Shown one piece after another: positions 20,495 through 29,767 of a DNA stretch of 64,000 bases. The position numbers were made by a program, and so were the translations under genes. The stretch is taken from assembly GCA_946902875.1 (NCBI GenBank), contig OX336350.1, positions 18,776,048 to 18,840,047 of the forward strand. The letters run 5' to 3'. The notes beneath the pieces are model-generated. The model was not told the DNA's origin and did no database searches. It saw only the letters and a list, made by a program, of their open reading frames with translations. Origin of the DNA: Nematopogon swammerdamellus (Eukaryota > Arthropoda > Insecta > Lepidoptera > Adelidae). Each line of letters opens with the position of its first letter. Position 1 is the stretch's first letter.

Positions 20495-21393
20495 TATTTT
20501 ATCAATTTATTTATCCTTTTTATAAAAATTTTACATTTTTTTTAAATTGCAACCTAAAATTAATATAAAAATAAAAGGAGTTTCCACCACCAGCGGCGGC
20601 GCAAGCTACCGATGGTCGGGCCCTAGGGAGAGAAACCTCCGGACGATGCGTGCAGTGTCGAGCAGGGCTGCCTTCTGGATCTGGCCCTTGATGATTATTT
20701 ATTATTAGAAAGGGGATACCTTATGGGTGGTCCCATATAAATTTGTTCAAGTTCTGATGATAGCATCCATGAGAAAATAATGAAAATCTAAAATTTGCAT
20801 AAGCATGTGCATGACAAATGGGCGAATAATTCTATACCACGTCAACCGAGTTTGATGAAACTTTTTATGTTGTACTTTAGGGGTTTGAGTCGGTTTTTAA
20901 CGAAAAAGATTTAATATAAACACACTTTTGGGATGCGGGAAAAAGCGCATGGAGGCCGAGCGTCGTCTTTTCATTGATCTGAAGTTAATTGAAAAATATT
21001 AGATGCTTAGTCTCGGTTTAGAGAAGCTCTTTTTAGAGCAATATTCTAGGCTTACAGACTCCCAAGAGGCCTTCGAGGTCGCTGAACTAAGGAGTAAATG
21101 CCTCTACGGTGATTAATGATACCTCTCTTGGATTGCCCACAGATGAACCCTTCAGAGGTCAGGATTACGGTTTCCGCGAAAGCCTATTGACCGTGGTCGA
21201 GGTAATGGGTAAGGGACTATTGGGAGGCCGTATTACCTGTATCCAGATCATTTTAGACGATCAATTTCTTTCGGGTGAAAATTGATATTTATATGAAATT
21301 CTAATCTGAGACCGGGGAGAAATTACCCACTAGGCGTTCTTACTTTAATCTAGAAATTATGTCGTTTACCTGAACGCAGTTTTCAGGTAAACG
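20495..21393. other. unassigned non-coding sequence
   Basis: Includes a GC patch 'caccagcggcggcgcaagc' at ~20589 and a stretch at 20830-20930 ('gtcggtttttaacgaaaaag') resembling common lepidopteran repeats. No gene or clear element end. Confidence 0.4.
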
Positions 21394-21610
21394 ACCAACC
21401 GGTTCTGTAGGTCTTTTATTCACAGAACCGGGAAAATGTGGAAGGCGCTCCCTGCTCATCTATTTCCTCCTAAAAGGGGCGTGAAATGGCTCCTGTCAGG
21501 CCGGCATGGCATTCGCAAACCCCGTGCATCACAGAATGTCCATGGGCATCGTAAGTCACCTACTTGTAAGTGAAACGATGCCACATGTTGCGCTTTCTAC
21601 AAAAAAAAAA
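21394..21610 (+). mobile_element. LINE-A 3' end
   Basis: 'caaccggttctgtaggtctt' and 'cctgctcatctatttcctcc' correspond to the RTNRFCRSF...LPAHLFP segment. The 3' UTR 'ggcatggcattcgcaaacc' and 'cacatgttgcgctttc' lead into poly(A). Confidence 0.75.
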
Positions 21611-21644
21611 ACTTACTGCCTTAATGACCCACGTACTGTTCTCG

Positions 21645-21745
21645 AGAAAGCATATCGTTTAATTAAATGAACGCGGCTCGGCCTTCGGCATTGCCATTAG
21701 TGACTTACTGTTTCGAGAAAGTAGGTATATCTTTTACCTCAACGT
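21645..21745. repeat. short 'ggccttcgg' array remnant
   Basis: Contains 'aacgcggctcggccttcgg', 'tgacttactgtttcgagaaa' and a second partial unit, as in the large array at 16810-17945. Confidence 0.7.
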
Positions 21746-21844
21746 AGTAGCCACACACTGAATAAGGTGGGTTTTTTTTTGGCCACTTCGTCATACTTAC
21801 ACACCATGTGAGCCTGCACGGTGCCCGAAACTGTACTTGAGGGG

Positions 21845-23160
21845 ACATGTTATGTGGGCAGGTGGTCTCTTGAACTCAGTGTCCGAGGTTTGAATCCAGC
21901 CGATATGAACCAATGGGTTTTTTTTCTAACGGAAAAAATTACGTGTAAAATTTACACACACCAGCTGCTTCACCGTTCGGAACCGATGTAAAACTGTAGA
22001 TCCCTTCCCCTGCTCTTTAAGGCTTGGTAGGCTTTAATAGTAGAGCAGTTGTGAAGGGTTGGTACCACCGTACTGAACGTAAGATGGGCGCATAGCGGTC
22101 TTCGGAACCGGTGTAAAACTGTAGATCCCTTCTCTTGCCATTTGGTTGGCTTAAAATGTAGAGCAGTTGTGTGGGGTTGGTACCACCGTACTGAACGTAA
22201 GATGGGCGCATAGCGGTCTTCGGAACCGGTGTAAAACTGTAGATCCCTTCCCCTGCCCTTTAAGGCTTGGTAGGCTTAAATAGTAGAGCAGTTGTGAAGG
22301 GTTGGTACCACCGTACTGAACGTAAGATGGGCGCATAGCGGTCTTCGGAACCGGTGTAAAACTGTAGATCCCTTCTCTTGCCATTTGGTTGGCTTAAAAT
22401 GTAGAGCAGTTGTGTGGGGTTGGTACCACCGTACTGAACGTAAGATGGGCGCATAGCGGTCTTCGGAACCGGTGTAAAACTGTAGATCCCTTCCCCTGCC
22501 CTTTAAGGCTTGGTAGGCTTAAATAGTAGAGCAGTTGTGAAGGGTTGGTACCACCGTACTGAACGTAAGATGGGCGCATAGCGGTCTTCGGAACCGGTGT
22601 AAAACTGTAGATCCCTTCTCTTGCCATTTGGTTGGCTTAAAATGTAGAGCAGTTGTGTGGGGTTGGTACCACCGTACTGAACGTAAGATGGGCGCATAGC
22701 GGTCTTCGGAAGCGGTGTAAAACTGTAGGTCTCTTCCCTTCCCCTTATGGCTTGGTAGGCTCAAATTATAGAGCAGTTGTGTGGGGTTGGTACCACCGTA
22801 CTGAACGTAAGATGGGCGCATAGCGGTCTTCGGAAGCGGTGTAAAACTGTAGGTCTCTTCCCTTCCCCTTATGGCTTGGTAGGCTTAAATTGTAGAGCAG
22901 TTGTGTGAGGTTGGTACCACCGTACTGAACGTAAGATGGGCGCATAGCGGTCTTCGGAAGCGGTGTAAAACTGTAGGTCTCTTCCCTTCCCCTTATGCCT
23001 TGGTAGGCTTAAGTTGTAGAGCAGTTGTGTAGGGTTGGTAACACCGTACTGAACTTAAGATGGACGCACAGCGGTCTCGGCTTTATTCTCCTCTAGTCCA
23101 GTATATAATAGAGCAATCTGAAGGGAAGTCTCCGATATGGCACCATCTCAAACCCAAACC
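21845..23160 (+). mobile_element. SINE-2 with tandemly amplified body (higher-order array)
   Basis: The degenerate tRNA-like head of SINE-2 occurs once (21850-21960, B-box-like 'ggtttgaatcc') and the T2 tail once (23070-23150). Between them the core plus adjoining sequence is repeated about nine times. The recurring junction 'catagcggtcttcggaa' starts at 22092, then after 118, 125, 118, 125, 118, 124, 124 and 124 bases. The 118- and 125-base variants alternate to give a 243-bp higher-order unit repeated about three times, followed by three 124-base monomers. Minus-strand frames stay open across it only because of the repeat. Confidence 0.9.
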
Positions 23161-23769
23161 ACCATCCGGGCGGGTTAAATCCTACCCTCCATATTACGGA
23201 TATCGCAGTAGTCCCTCCGCTGAATGTTTCGCAGACAAATGTATAGTGCTTTGAATAGTTCAAGCCTGAAATACAGTTTATATTAATTGGACTTCTCTCG
23301 AATTGATTATCTTGAAATACCAACATCCTGGAAAATACTTCAAAATGGCATAGGCGGAGCATCAAATCTTCTGGTATGTGAAAAGGTTATGACTTATGAT
23401 ATAATATAATAATATAATAATAGTCTGTTTGTATTAATTTTGTATAGGTATTTTATTTTATAATTATATAAAATTAATGTAAATATGTATCAAAAAACGT
23501 GAAAATAAAGAAAATAATATAACTTTATTTCAGAATATATTAATTCCATAATGCAGTCAGTAAGTCCGTCAGTAATTATTATCTAATACACAATGAAAAT
23601 CTAAATTATCAAAAATTTGCCCACACCCTGCCGTACCTATACTCTATAGCTGGCAAATGGCAGGTGGAGTTGGGTCCAGAATTTAAAAATATGACCAGCG
23701 CCACCTTCCAGAGTGACGGACAGGGTATGGTTCTCAGTTAAATACATTTTCTTACGATATGAGTTATAA
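23161..23769. other. AT-rich unassigned sequence
   Basis: 23165-23200 resembles a fragment of the SINE core ('ccgggcgggttaaatcctac'). The rest is AT-rich, and no gene is supported. Confidence 0.45.
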
Positions 23770-23850
23770 TAAATGTTTGTTGTATTTTGGCAGTGGGCTG
23801 GGCACGTTAGCCGAAGAGACGATGACCGTTGGAGTAACCGTGTCTGATTA
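23770..23850 (+). pseudogene. LINE-D C-terminal relic (RTE-like)
   Basis: The plus strand reads WQWAGHVSRRDDDRWSNRV followed by a stop. The WxWAGHxxRxxDxRW pattern is typical of the C-terminal end of RTE-type endonuclease/reverse-transcriptase polyproteins. Only this tail is present. It is followed directly by D3. Confidence 0.65.
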
Positions 23851-23854
23851 ATTC

Positions 23855-24664
23855 TGTTTGTATAAAAGCCACATCTTAGCGTAACAGGAACTGAATTTTA
23901 CGAGTATTTAGCCTATCCTGTCTGTACGTATAGTGAAATGTGCTTGCACTAAGTTTCATCGAACTCGGAAGATCGGTTTAAGAGTTATGGAGGAACATAC
24001 ATACATACATACAGAAAAGATTTCTAAAAATCGTCAATTTAGTTTTAGTATCATACATAGAGTCTACAAACTTAGTATCTCATAAAACAAAGTAACTTAC
24101 TCCATGACCATCCCTTAAGCTAAGCGCAAACTGGCGCGGTGGTGGCGGTCATAGTGGTGGCGGCCAATGTAGCGGTGGCGGTGGCGTTCAAAAGTCGCGC
24201 AGATCAGAGCGTGCAGATTCGACGGCGGTGGTGCCGCGGTGGTTGCGTAATTTCGTAATTTTCGTACTTTTAACTACAAAATTGAAGGAATTTAACTTTT
24301 TTTTACTCTTAAATTTAACTTTTTTTTATTTGTTACTTTAGTTTTACTTTTTTTGAATTCCGCGTGAGCAGTATTGTATAGAATTGAGTGATTGTAGACC
24401 TCGTTTATAATTATTTCCTCATCGTGTCGTCAGTTCCTATGATTATCCCGCGATCAGATGCTGCAGGCGCGATCTGATCGCCACCGCCGCCACCGCCGCG
24501 ATCGGACCGCGCACTGACCGCATGCGTGCAGCGATCGACCGCGCCAGTGTGCGCTTGCACACACAATTGCATATAACCTATCTGATCGCCACCGCCATCG
24601 CCATCGCCTTGATCGCGCCAGTTTGCGCTTAGCTTAACAGATTTATTATTAGTATTGATATTGA
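23855..24664 (+). repeat. dispersed repeat D3, interrupted by MITE-5
   Basis: D3 sequence runs to 'catccct' at 24115 and resumes after the MITE with 'acagatttattattagtatt', exactly as the uninterrupted copy at 18780-19090. Confidence 0.8.
24119..24633. mobile_element. MITE-5, TTAA-flanked, 20-bp perfect TIRs
   Basis: The termini 'gctaagcgcaaactggcgcg' (24119-24138) are perfectly inverted at 24614-24633, and TTAA flanks both ends (24115-24118, 24634-24637). The interior is GC-rich at both ends, with 'ggtggcggtggcg' on the left and 'ccaccgccatcgccatcgcc' on the right, and AT-rich in the middle. The TTAA target suggests piggyBac-type mobilisation, but the termini do not match a piggyBac end that I know. 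No transposase frame. Confidence 0.9.
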
Positions 24665-24980
24665 TTGATGATGAGTATTGATGATATTTCTCACAGACCT
24701 ACCAGCCATCATGAAACTCAGCTTCTCGCTCTTTGCCGACGATACAATTTTTTTTGCAGACTCTCTTATAAGTCATCATACCATACAAGCCACGCTTGAC
24801 CAAATTCTGCAATGGACAAAAGACTATGGCTACTTTCTCTCAACAGCAGTAAATGTACATCTAATAGGGTCTAAAAATCCAAAGTTCTCATACCTAATAC
24901 ATTGGCGGAAACCAAACCTGAGCTGTGAGCAAAAAAGTCACGCGAAAAATGGAAATTTTGGCTGTTCATACATTTAACTT
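24665..24980 (+). pseudogene. reverse-transcriptase fragment with FADD box
   Basis: An open frame of 99 codons contains MKLSFSLFADDTIFFADSLI and ATLDQILQWTKDYGYFLS. FADD is the catalytic [YF]xDD motif of a non-LTR reverse transcriptase, and the following helix pattern fits RT domain 6-7. Upstream and downstream domains are absent. After ~24850 homology fades into 'cctgagctgtgagcaaaaa', a phrase also found at 986, 54520 and (inverted) 56325. A second relic of the same fragment is at 54330-54570. Confidence 0.75.
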
Positions 24981-25539
24981 TATCTCCAAAAGTATGACAT
25001 TTTTAGCAAAATGAATAGTTTTATGCACAACTACATCAGATTACATATATCGTGAATTTTTTTCATAATTTTCAAACAATCCCTAGTTCGGCGACCAAAC
25101 TGCAGTTTTTTGTGAACTTTTAAACGAAATATTTGAAAGAAAACCGTCCATGCTAAGGTAAGGGGTGGGTAGCTCGCCTTTACGATATGCACGGGGAGAG
25201 ATGCAGGGGATACCGGAACCACACGCTACCAACAATGATCCATATTTTTAGGGTCCCGTCGCAAAATGCGAAAAAAGGGAGCCTTATGGGATCGTTCTTG
25301 TGTCTGTCTGTTGTGTCGGTCACACGCAGATATCTCCGGACCTACTCAACCGATTTCGATGAAACTGACGCCAAATATTAAGTATAATTTTTGCCGCTAG
25401 ATAGATTATAGATAAGTTTGTCTAATAGTCCTGTGGAAGTACAGGGTACCGCAAAAGGTAAACGATTTTTTTTTTTATATAGGTACATATAAATCAAGTT
25501 TCATATTATTCTGTAGGTATTCTTAAGGTAACTATCAAG
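24981..25539. other. mixed repeat fragments
   Basis: 25175-25235 is a minus-strand H3 fragment ('atgcacggggagagatgcag'). 25240-25450 contains 'ccgatttcgatgaaactgac' and resembles a common dispersed insect repeat. No gene is supported. Confidence 0.45.
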
Positions 25540-25735
25540 CAGCAAGTAAGGCACGAAGACACACCTGCTGCATGATTCCGTGGAAGGACCGTGCCAATAT
25601 GAGAGGTGGTTATCCCGTCGCCCTTTAGTATGGCATCTTGTCCTTATCGCTTAGTCGCCTTTTACGAAGAGAGATACAGTGGGGTTATTCTTTTCAAGTA
25701 CCGGCGTCCCCCATACGGTACTATATAAATATTAT
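25540..25735 (-). mobile_element. SINE-3 head half
   Basis: Plus-strand order is 'cagcaagtaaggcacgaaga', 'gcatcttgtccttatcgctt', 'cagtggggttattc' and 'agtaccggcg': the H3 half of SINE-3 on the minus strand, without the microsatellite tail. Confidence 0.75.
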
Positions 25736-25997
25736 TCTCAAAAATGAGGTTACTTTTATCAAAAGAGAATTAAAGTGCCTATATATAGCCTTCCGCTTGA
25801 TTGTTTATTTTTGGACCCAGACTCAGACTCATAAAATAATATCGGACTCACCCGTAACCTCTTGACCGCAGTGTTATATCGGATGCGCGCGGCACGCACA
25901 AACTCTGAAAGGTCGCTGTATAAAAATAGGTGAGGCGTTAAACTTCAGATAAGAGCCGCGATGGACAACCTCTTCCGTGGTTTGAAATCGAGACTTT

Positions 25998-26440
25998 TTT
26001 TAGGTTTCCGTATCCCGTACGGAAGCCTATTACTAAGCCTATTACTAAGCCTACGCCGCCGTCTGTCTGTCTTTTTTAATTTTTTTTTATGGAAACTGAC
26101 GCGGTTGGCTACATCACCAACGACATCCGTGATGTCAGCCCATAACACCAGGTGAACTTGGAGCCACGTCAGTGCTTCCCTTCGGTCGTGCCGGCTACAC
26201 TGAACTGGACGGGTCTGTCTGTCTGTCCGAGGGCTGTATCTCTTGAACCGTAATAGGTAGCCCGTTGAAATTTTCACAGTAATATGTGTTATTTATTATG
26301 GCGGATAAAACAACAAATCATAAAAAAAATTAAAAAGTGAAAAATTTATAAACGTGTTTTTGAAGTTTTTTTTTTTGTTGTGCGGAAACCTCGGTGTGCC
26401 TGTCAGACTCGCGCTTGGTCGGTTTTTTAATAAATCTCAC
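25998..26440 (-). repeat. dispersed repeat D2 with nested SINE-1 tail
   Basis: The minus-strand D2 reads from 'ggtttccgtatcccgtacgg' to 'cttggtcggttttttaa'. It is split at 26083-26213 by a SINE-1 T1 fragment (poly(T), 'atggaaactgacgcggttgg'). 'gtctgtctgtc' on both sides of the insert is a probable target duplication. Confidence 0.7.
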
Positions 26441-26582
26441 TACCTTGGCTATACATACACATGCATAAATATATTATGCTGCTGTCGGTTGATTTGGAGC
26501 TGAAATTTTGAATGGGAATCAACTATACTAGATTAATGTATTTAGTGTTTGTGTTAATGTAGTTAATGTGTTAATGTAGAAA

Positions 26583-26714
26583 GTTTTACGTGGAACCGAA
26601 TCACGGACAGCCTCATCGGTCGAACGCTCACCCACCCAAGTTCTAGAAACGAACCCAGTGCTTAATATCACGAACGGCAGTCGATTGATCGCACCAACTT
26701 AGCTACCGAGGTTG
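26583..26714 (-). mobile_element. SINE-1 head fragment (tRNA/5S part only)
   Basis: Plus strand 'ttttacgtggaaccgaatca' through 'acttagctaccgaggttg' is a diverged inverse of the SINE-1 head. The 5S-like block is eroded. Confidence 0.65.
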
Positions 26715-27275
26715 AAAGCTAGTCACAAGCGGCTGATCAACTTAATTCATGTTAAATTCATATTTGTATGAAATTAATTAATTAATTACAACACAATGTA
26801 AACAATAAAATTTATTGTTATGGTTAATGTACAAATGTCGTCATTTTTATTATCATAACGTCCATTTTAATTATTGCGTTTTGTGATGAATCACAACCTA
26901 CCTCAATGAAAATAGCTAGCAATAGGACGTATGAAGGCTGGCTGGTAAAATGTTATAAGGCGTAGGAGTTAGTTTAGCGCCTGGGTAGTGAGTATAGCAA
27001 AGAGACCGCGTTGCGTATAAATCGTAGCGGGTGGCATGTAGTCAGGCGCAGATAATACAACTTGCATACATTTTGAACAGGAATAGCTAGCAACACCGTA
27101 TAAGCGACAGATGATGATAGATAAGTATTATACGTCGGCATGCAGTAAGATATAGGACGAATTGACTGTATTACATCTACTTTTGTGAATTCGTAGCATT
27201 TTTCAGAGATTAGTTACTGAAGGTTTTAGGGAAATATGGAACGCATTTTTAAGGAAAATTGCTTCAGGCATTGTG

Positions 27276-27371
27276 ATTGGTCGACCAATGGGAGACGCGG
27301 AAATGATGTTAGGGATGATTTCCGATTGGTCGTGGGAGTAAGGGTGGGAGTAAGAAAGCGAGGCTATTTAA
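27276..27371 (+). promoter_or_regulatory. LTR promoter: CCAAT boxes and TATA-like box
   Basis: The perfect palindrome 'attggtcgaccaat' (27276-27289) holds two opposed CCAAT boxes. A third (ATTGG) is at 27325. 'tatttaa' follows at 27365-27371, about 40 bases downstream. Transcription would start near 27395. The right LTR has the same set 11,409 bases further on. This is motif evidence only. Confidence 0.55.
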
Positions 27372-27490
27372 GGGCGTGTAACACGGGAGGAGCACTTTTT
27401 CTGCAGCTGCGAGCCTCGGAGGAACAACTTGCCTGAGCCCCGGTCACCGCTAAGTCGCATCGAGCGCCATTGCTTTTCGGCATCAACGTT

Positions 27491-27499
27491 TCGGTGAGT
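27491..27499 (+). promoter_or_regulatory. candidate splice donor in the LTR leader
   Basis: 'tcggtgagt' gives the G|GTGAGT donor consensus, about 100 bases downstream of the predicted start site. If used, LTR-initiated transcripts would be spliced into the interior. Confidence 0.4.
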
Positions 27500-27700
27500 C
27501 TCGGACGCCGCGCGCTATTTTGGAGTTTTCTAGTTGCAATTCGACCAGTTCTATTAAATTGCATTGTCTTGAAGTCTTCTTTTGGTGGCTGGGCTAGTTT
27601 TGGAAACAATACTGGCTTTTCAGAAATTATTTGCTAGTATTAGGGATGTGAAATATTTTTATATGGACCATCATTGGAGCACTGTGTGGGATGCTAGCTA

Positions 27701-28010
27701 TGCTGAAATATGCATACATGCATACTATTACAGGGCTCTTTTCCCTTTTGGAGCACTGGGTGAGGGAGCGGGTACGCTGAAATATGCATGCACGCCCACT
27801 CACGCAGGGTTCTTTCACGGAATGTTGTGAGGGAAGCGGGTTTTGCTGAAATATGCATACACGCACGATCTCACAGGGTTCTTCCCTGGAACGTTGTATG
27901 TGGGTTGCGGGTTTTGCTGAAATATGCATACGCGCGCACTCATGCGAGGTTCTTTTCCTTTCGATGGAATGTTGGGTGGCAACGCTAGCTATGCTGAATA
28001 AGCATACACG
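27701..28010 (+). repeat. five ~70-bp repeats inside the LTR
   Basis: Each unit contains 'gctgaaatatgcatacac' or a close variant, at 27702, 27776, 27846, 27916 and 27987 (spacing about 70-75 bases). The last unit has 'gctgaataagcatacac'. The same array is in the right LTR. ATGCAT-type sites may bind POU/homeodomain factors; this is a guess. Confidence 0.85.
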
Positions 28011-28168
28011 CTTGTTCGCACAAGATTCAGTTCATTCTCTATGATATCACGAGAAAATGCCTCGTGGTAAGAAGACGTAACATAAGGTCGAAGAGCAACT
28101 GGAATTCTGGCTAAACTATCAAATTATAACGTGGGTAGTTAGGTTCTTCAAACACTAAATTCATATTG

Positions 28169-28541
28169 GTAGGTTAGCCATGTAGCTGTGTGAATTAATT
28201 CTCCTTAGTTCTGCAAGGGAGAGAGGGTTCGCTTCGTGGGAATGAGTAGTATCATAGTGTGTAGTATTTAGTGAGGTAGGTACTAGGAAGGCCAGGTAGG
28301 TACCCCTCAGTAATTCTCCTTAATCCTGCTAGGCCGTGGGGACCTTTTCATTTTATTAGTATTAAAGTCATATGGTAGGTTAGCCATGTAGCTGTGTGAA
28401 TTAATTCTCCTTAATTCTGCAAGGGAGAGAGGGTTCACTTCGTGAGAACGAGTAGTACCATAGTGTGTAGTATTTAGTGAGGTTAGGTACTAGGAAGACC
28501 AGGTAAATACCCCACAGTGGTTCTCCTTAGTCCTGCTAGGG
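28169..28541 (+). repeat. ~165-bp tandem duplication inside the LTR
   Basis: Both copies start 'ggtaggttagccatgtagct' (28170 and 28374), run through 'ttctgcaagggagagagggt' and end 'cctgctagg'. They differ at several bases, so the duplication predates the insertion, and both LTRs carry the same differences. Confidence 0.85.
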
Positions 28542-29441
28542 GGGAGAGGTCCAAATTGTTATGATCTGTTAGAGCGATACCTATTCTATCTGGCGAAGGG
28601 GTGGCGGTACTCTAAGGACCGGTGCAAGCTGAGCTGACCGTCTGAGGAGGAAACCTGTGGTAGCCTTCTTTCGATAGGCAGAGCCCGTCGGACGAAGTAC
28701 TACGAGGTTAGGATAGGGACCACACACACACTTACACACACACGCACGCCTTTAGGATTTGGGGTCCGTAGGGGCCCTAAATCATCCACATTACACCACG
28801 AGTTTCATTTTAAATCTCTTCCTAAGAGAGAAACAGTTTCTTCACAGGATAGGAATCAAAGGGGGCCATTAGGTATACAAAATAGAGCTGCTGGTAGTAA
28901 AGCAGCCCTATATGGATGATGGCCACTGTGAGGAGCGTGGAGAGCCCGGGTGAGGAAACCCGGACTTGTGGAGCTCCTTACTTCCCCCTCCGGGGGGAAA
29001 TTGTTTGAATAATTTGAAAATTACTGGTTGACACAATTTCTGGGAGGAGAGAATACAGACAATTACAATGTGATGGAAGAGACACAGTGATATAGGAGAG
29101 GCGGACTTAGGCAGAAAATTACATATGTATTTAGAATATTATTCGAAGAACAAAGGTTAGGATAGAAAGCTAGGGATTGAGTTAGTACTCTGGGTTATAC
29201 GGTTACACAACGCTTCCTCGAAGAGAGGAAGATACAGGGTCCATCTACACTTAATTCAGTGTATACTTATGTATGCATTGCTTGAGTTTACCTAGAGATC
29301 ACTTGAATGCTAAACGCAGGCCATGTTTTATTTTAGAGGTTACTCGCGGAAGCGTGGAATTTCGGAATAATTATTCGACAACACCTATCGGGTGAAGTAT
29401 AAATACAAAATATACTTTGGTGGGAGGCTAGTTCGTCGCAG

Positions 29442-29458
29442 TGGTGCCTAAGTCCAGG
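29442..29458 (+). promoter_or_regulatory. candidate primer-binding site
   Basis: 'tggtgcctaagtccagg' begins with TGG, as expected for complement to a tRNA CCA end, one base after the LTR. The first seven bases would fit several tRNAs; the rest I could not assign. Confidence 0.4.
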
Positions 29459-29746
29459 ATAGTTCCTACCTAAATCTAGGATACCTAGGGTTCAGAAAAA
29501 AAAGAGAGGGAAAAATGGAAGAAAAATGTAGTTCGTTGCGGTAGTTCAGGACAATAATAGGGGTCTTATATACTCAAAAGCGATAGGAAAAAATCCAACT
29601 CATAGGGAGTAGCGATATAAGTAAATAGCGTTATAGGAAGTGATACCGGGAAAGTGATTAAGTGTGGAATTCGGTGAGGAAATGCGTGAAAAGTGGTTCG
29701 TGGAACGCGATGCTGACTGGCAGTTTCGCGAGAGAAGAGATTTGGA

Positions 29747-29767
29747 CTCCCGCCTACGAGGCGGGAG
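29747..29767 (+). other. leader stem-loop
   Basis: 'ctcccgcct', loop 'acg', and the perfect complement 'aggcgggag'. Its place ~300 bases after the primer site suggests a packaging or dimerisation role, which is inference. Confidence 0.5.

Larger units (their letters stand above)
26882..29440 (+). repeat. left LTR, 2559 bp
   Basis: Starts with the palindrome 'tgtgatgaatcaca' and ends 'gttcgtcgca'. In order it contains CCAAT boxes and a TATA-like box (27276-27371), a consensus splice donor (27494), five ~70-bp repeats (27701-28010), a ~165-bp tandem duplication (28169-28541), a short CA repeat (28723-28743), hairpin-forming 'ccgggtgaggaaacccgg' (28947-28964) and 'ttccccctccggggggaa' (28982-28999), and a second TATA-like 'tataaata' at ~29397. 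Short frames here recur identically in the right LTR and show no domain. Confidence 0.9.

Noticed and set aside
22017..22821. Series of similar minus-strand small proteins
   Set aside because: They are translations of the amplified SINE-2 body, not genes.
27236..28044. Small proteins present twice (27236 and 38645)
   Set aside because: They lie in the LTR, overlap on both strands and lack any domain. The duplication is that of the LTR.
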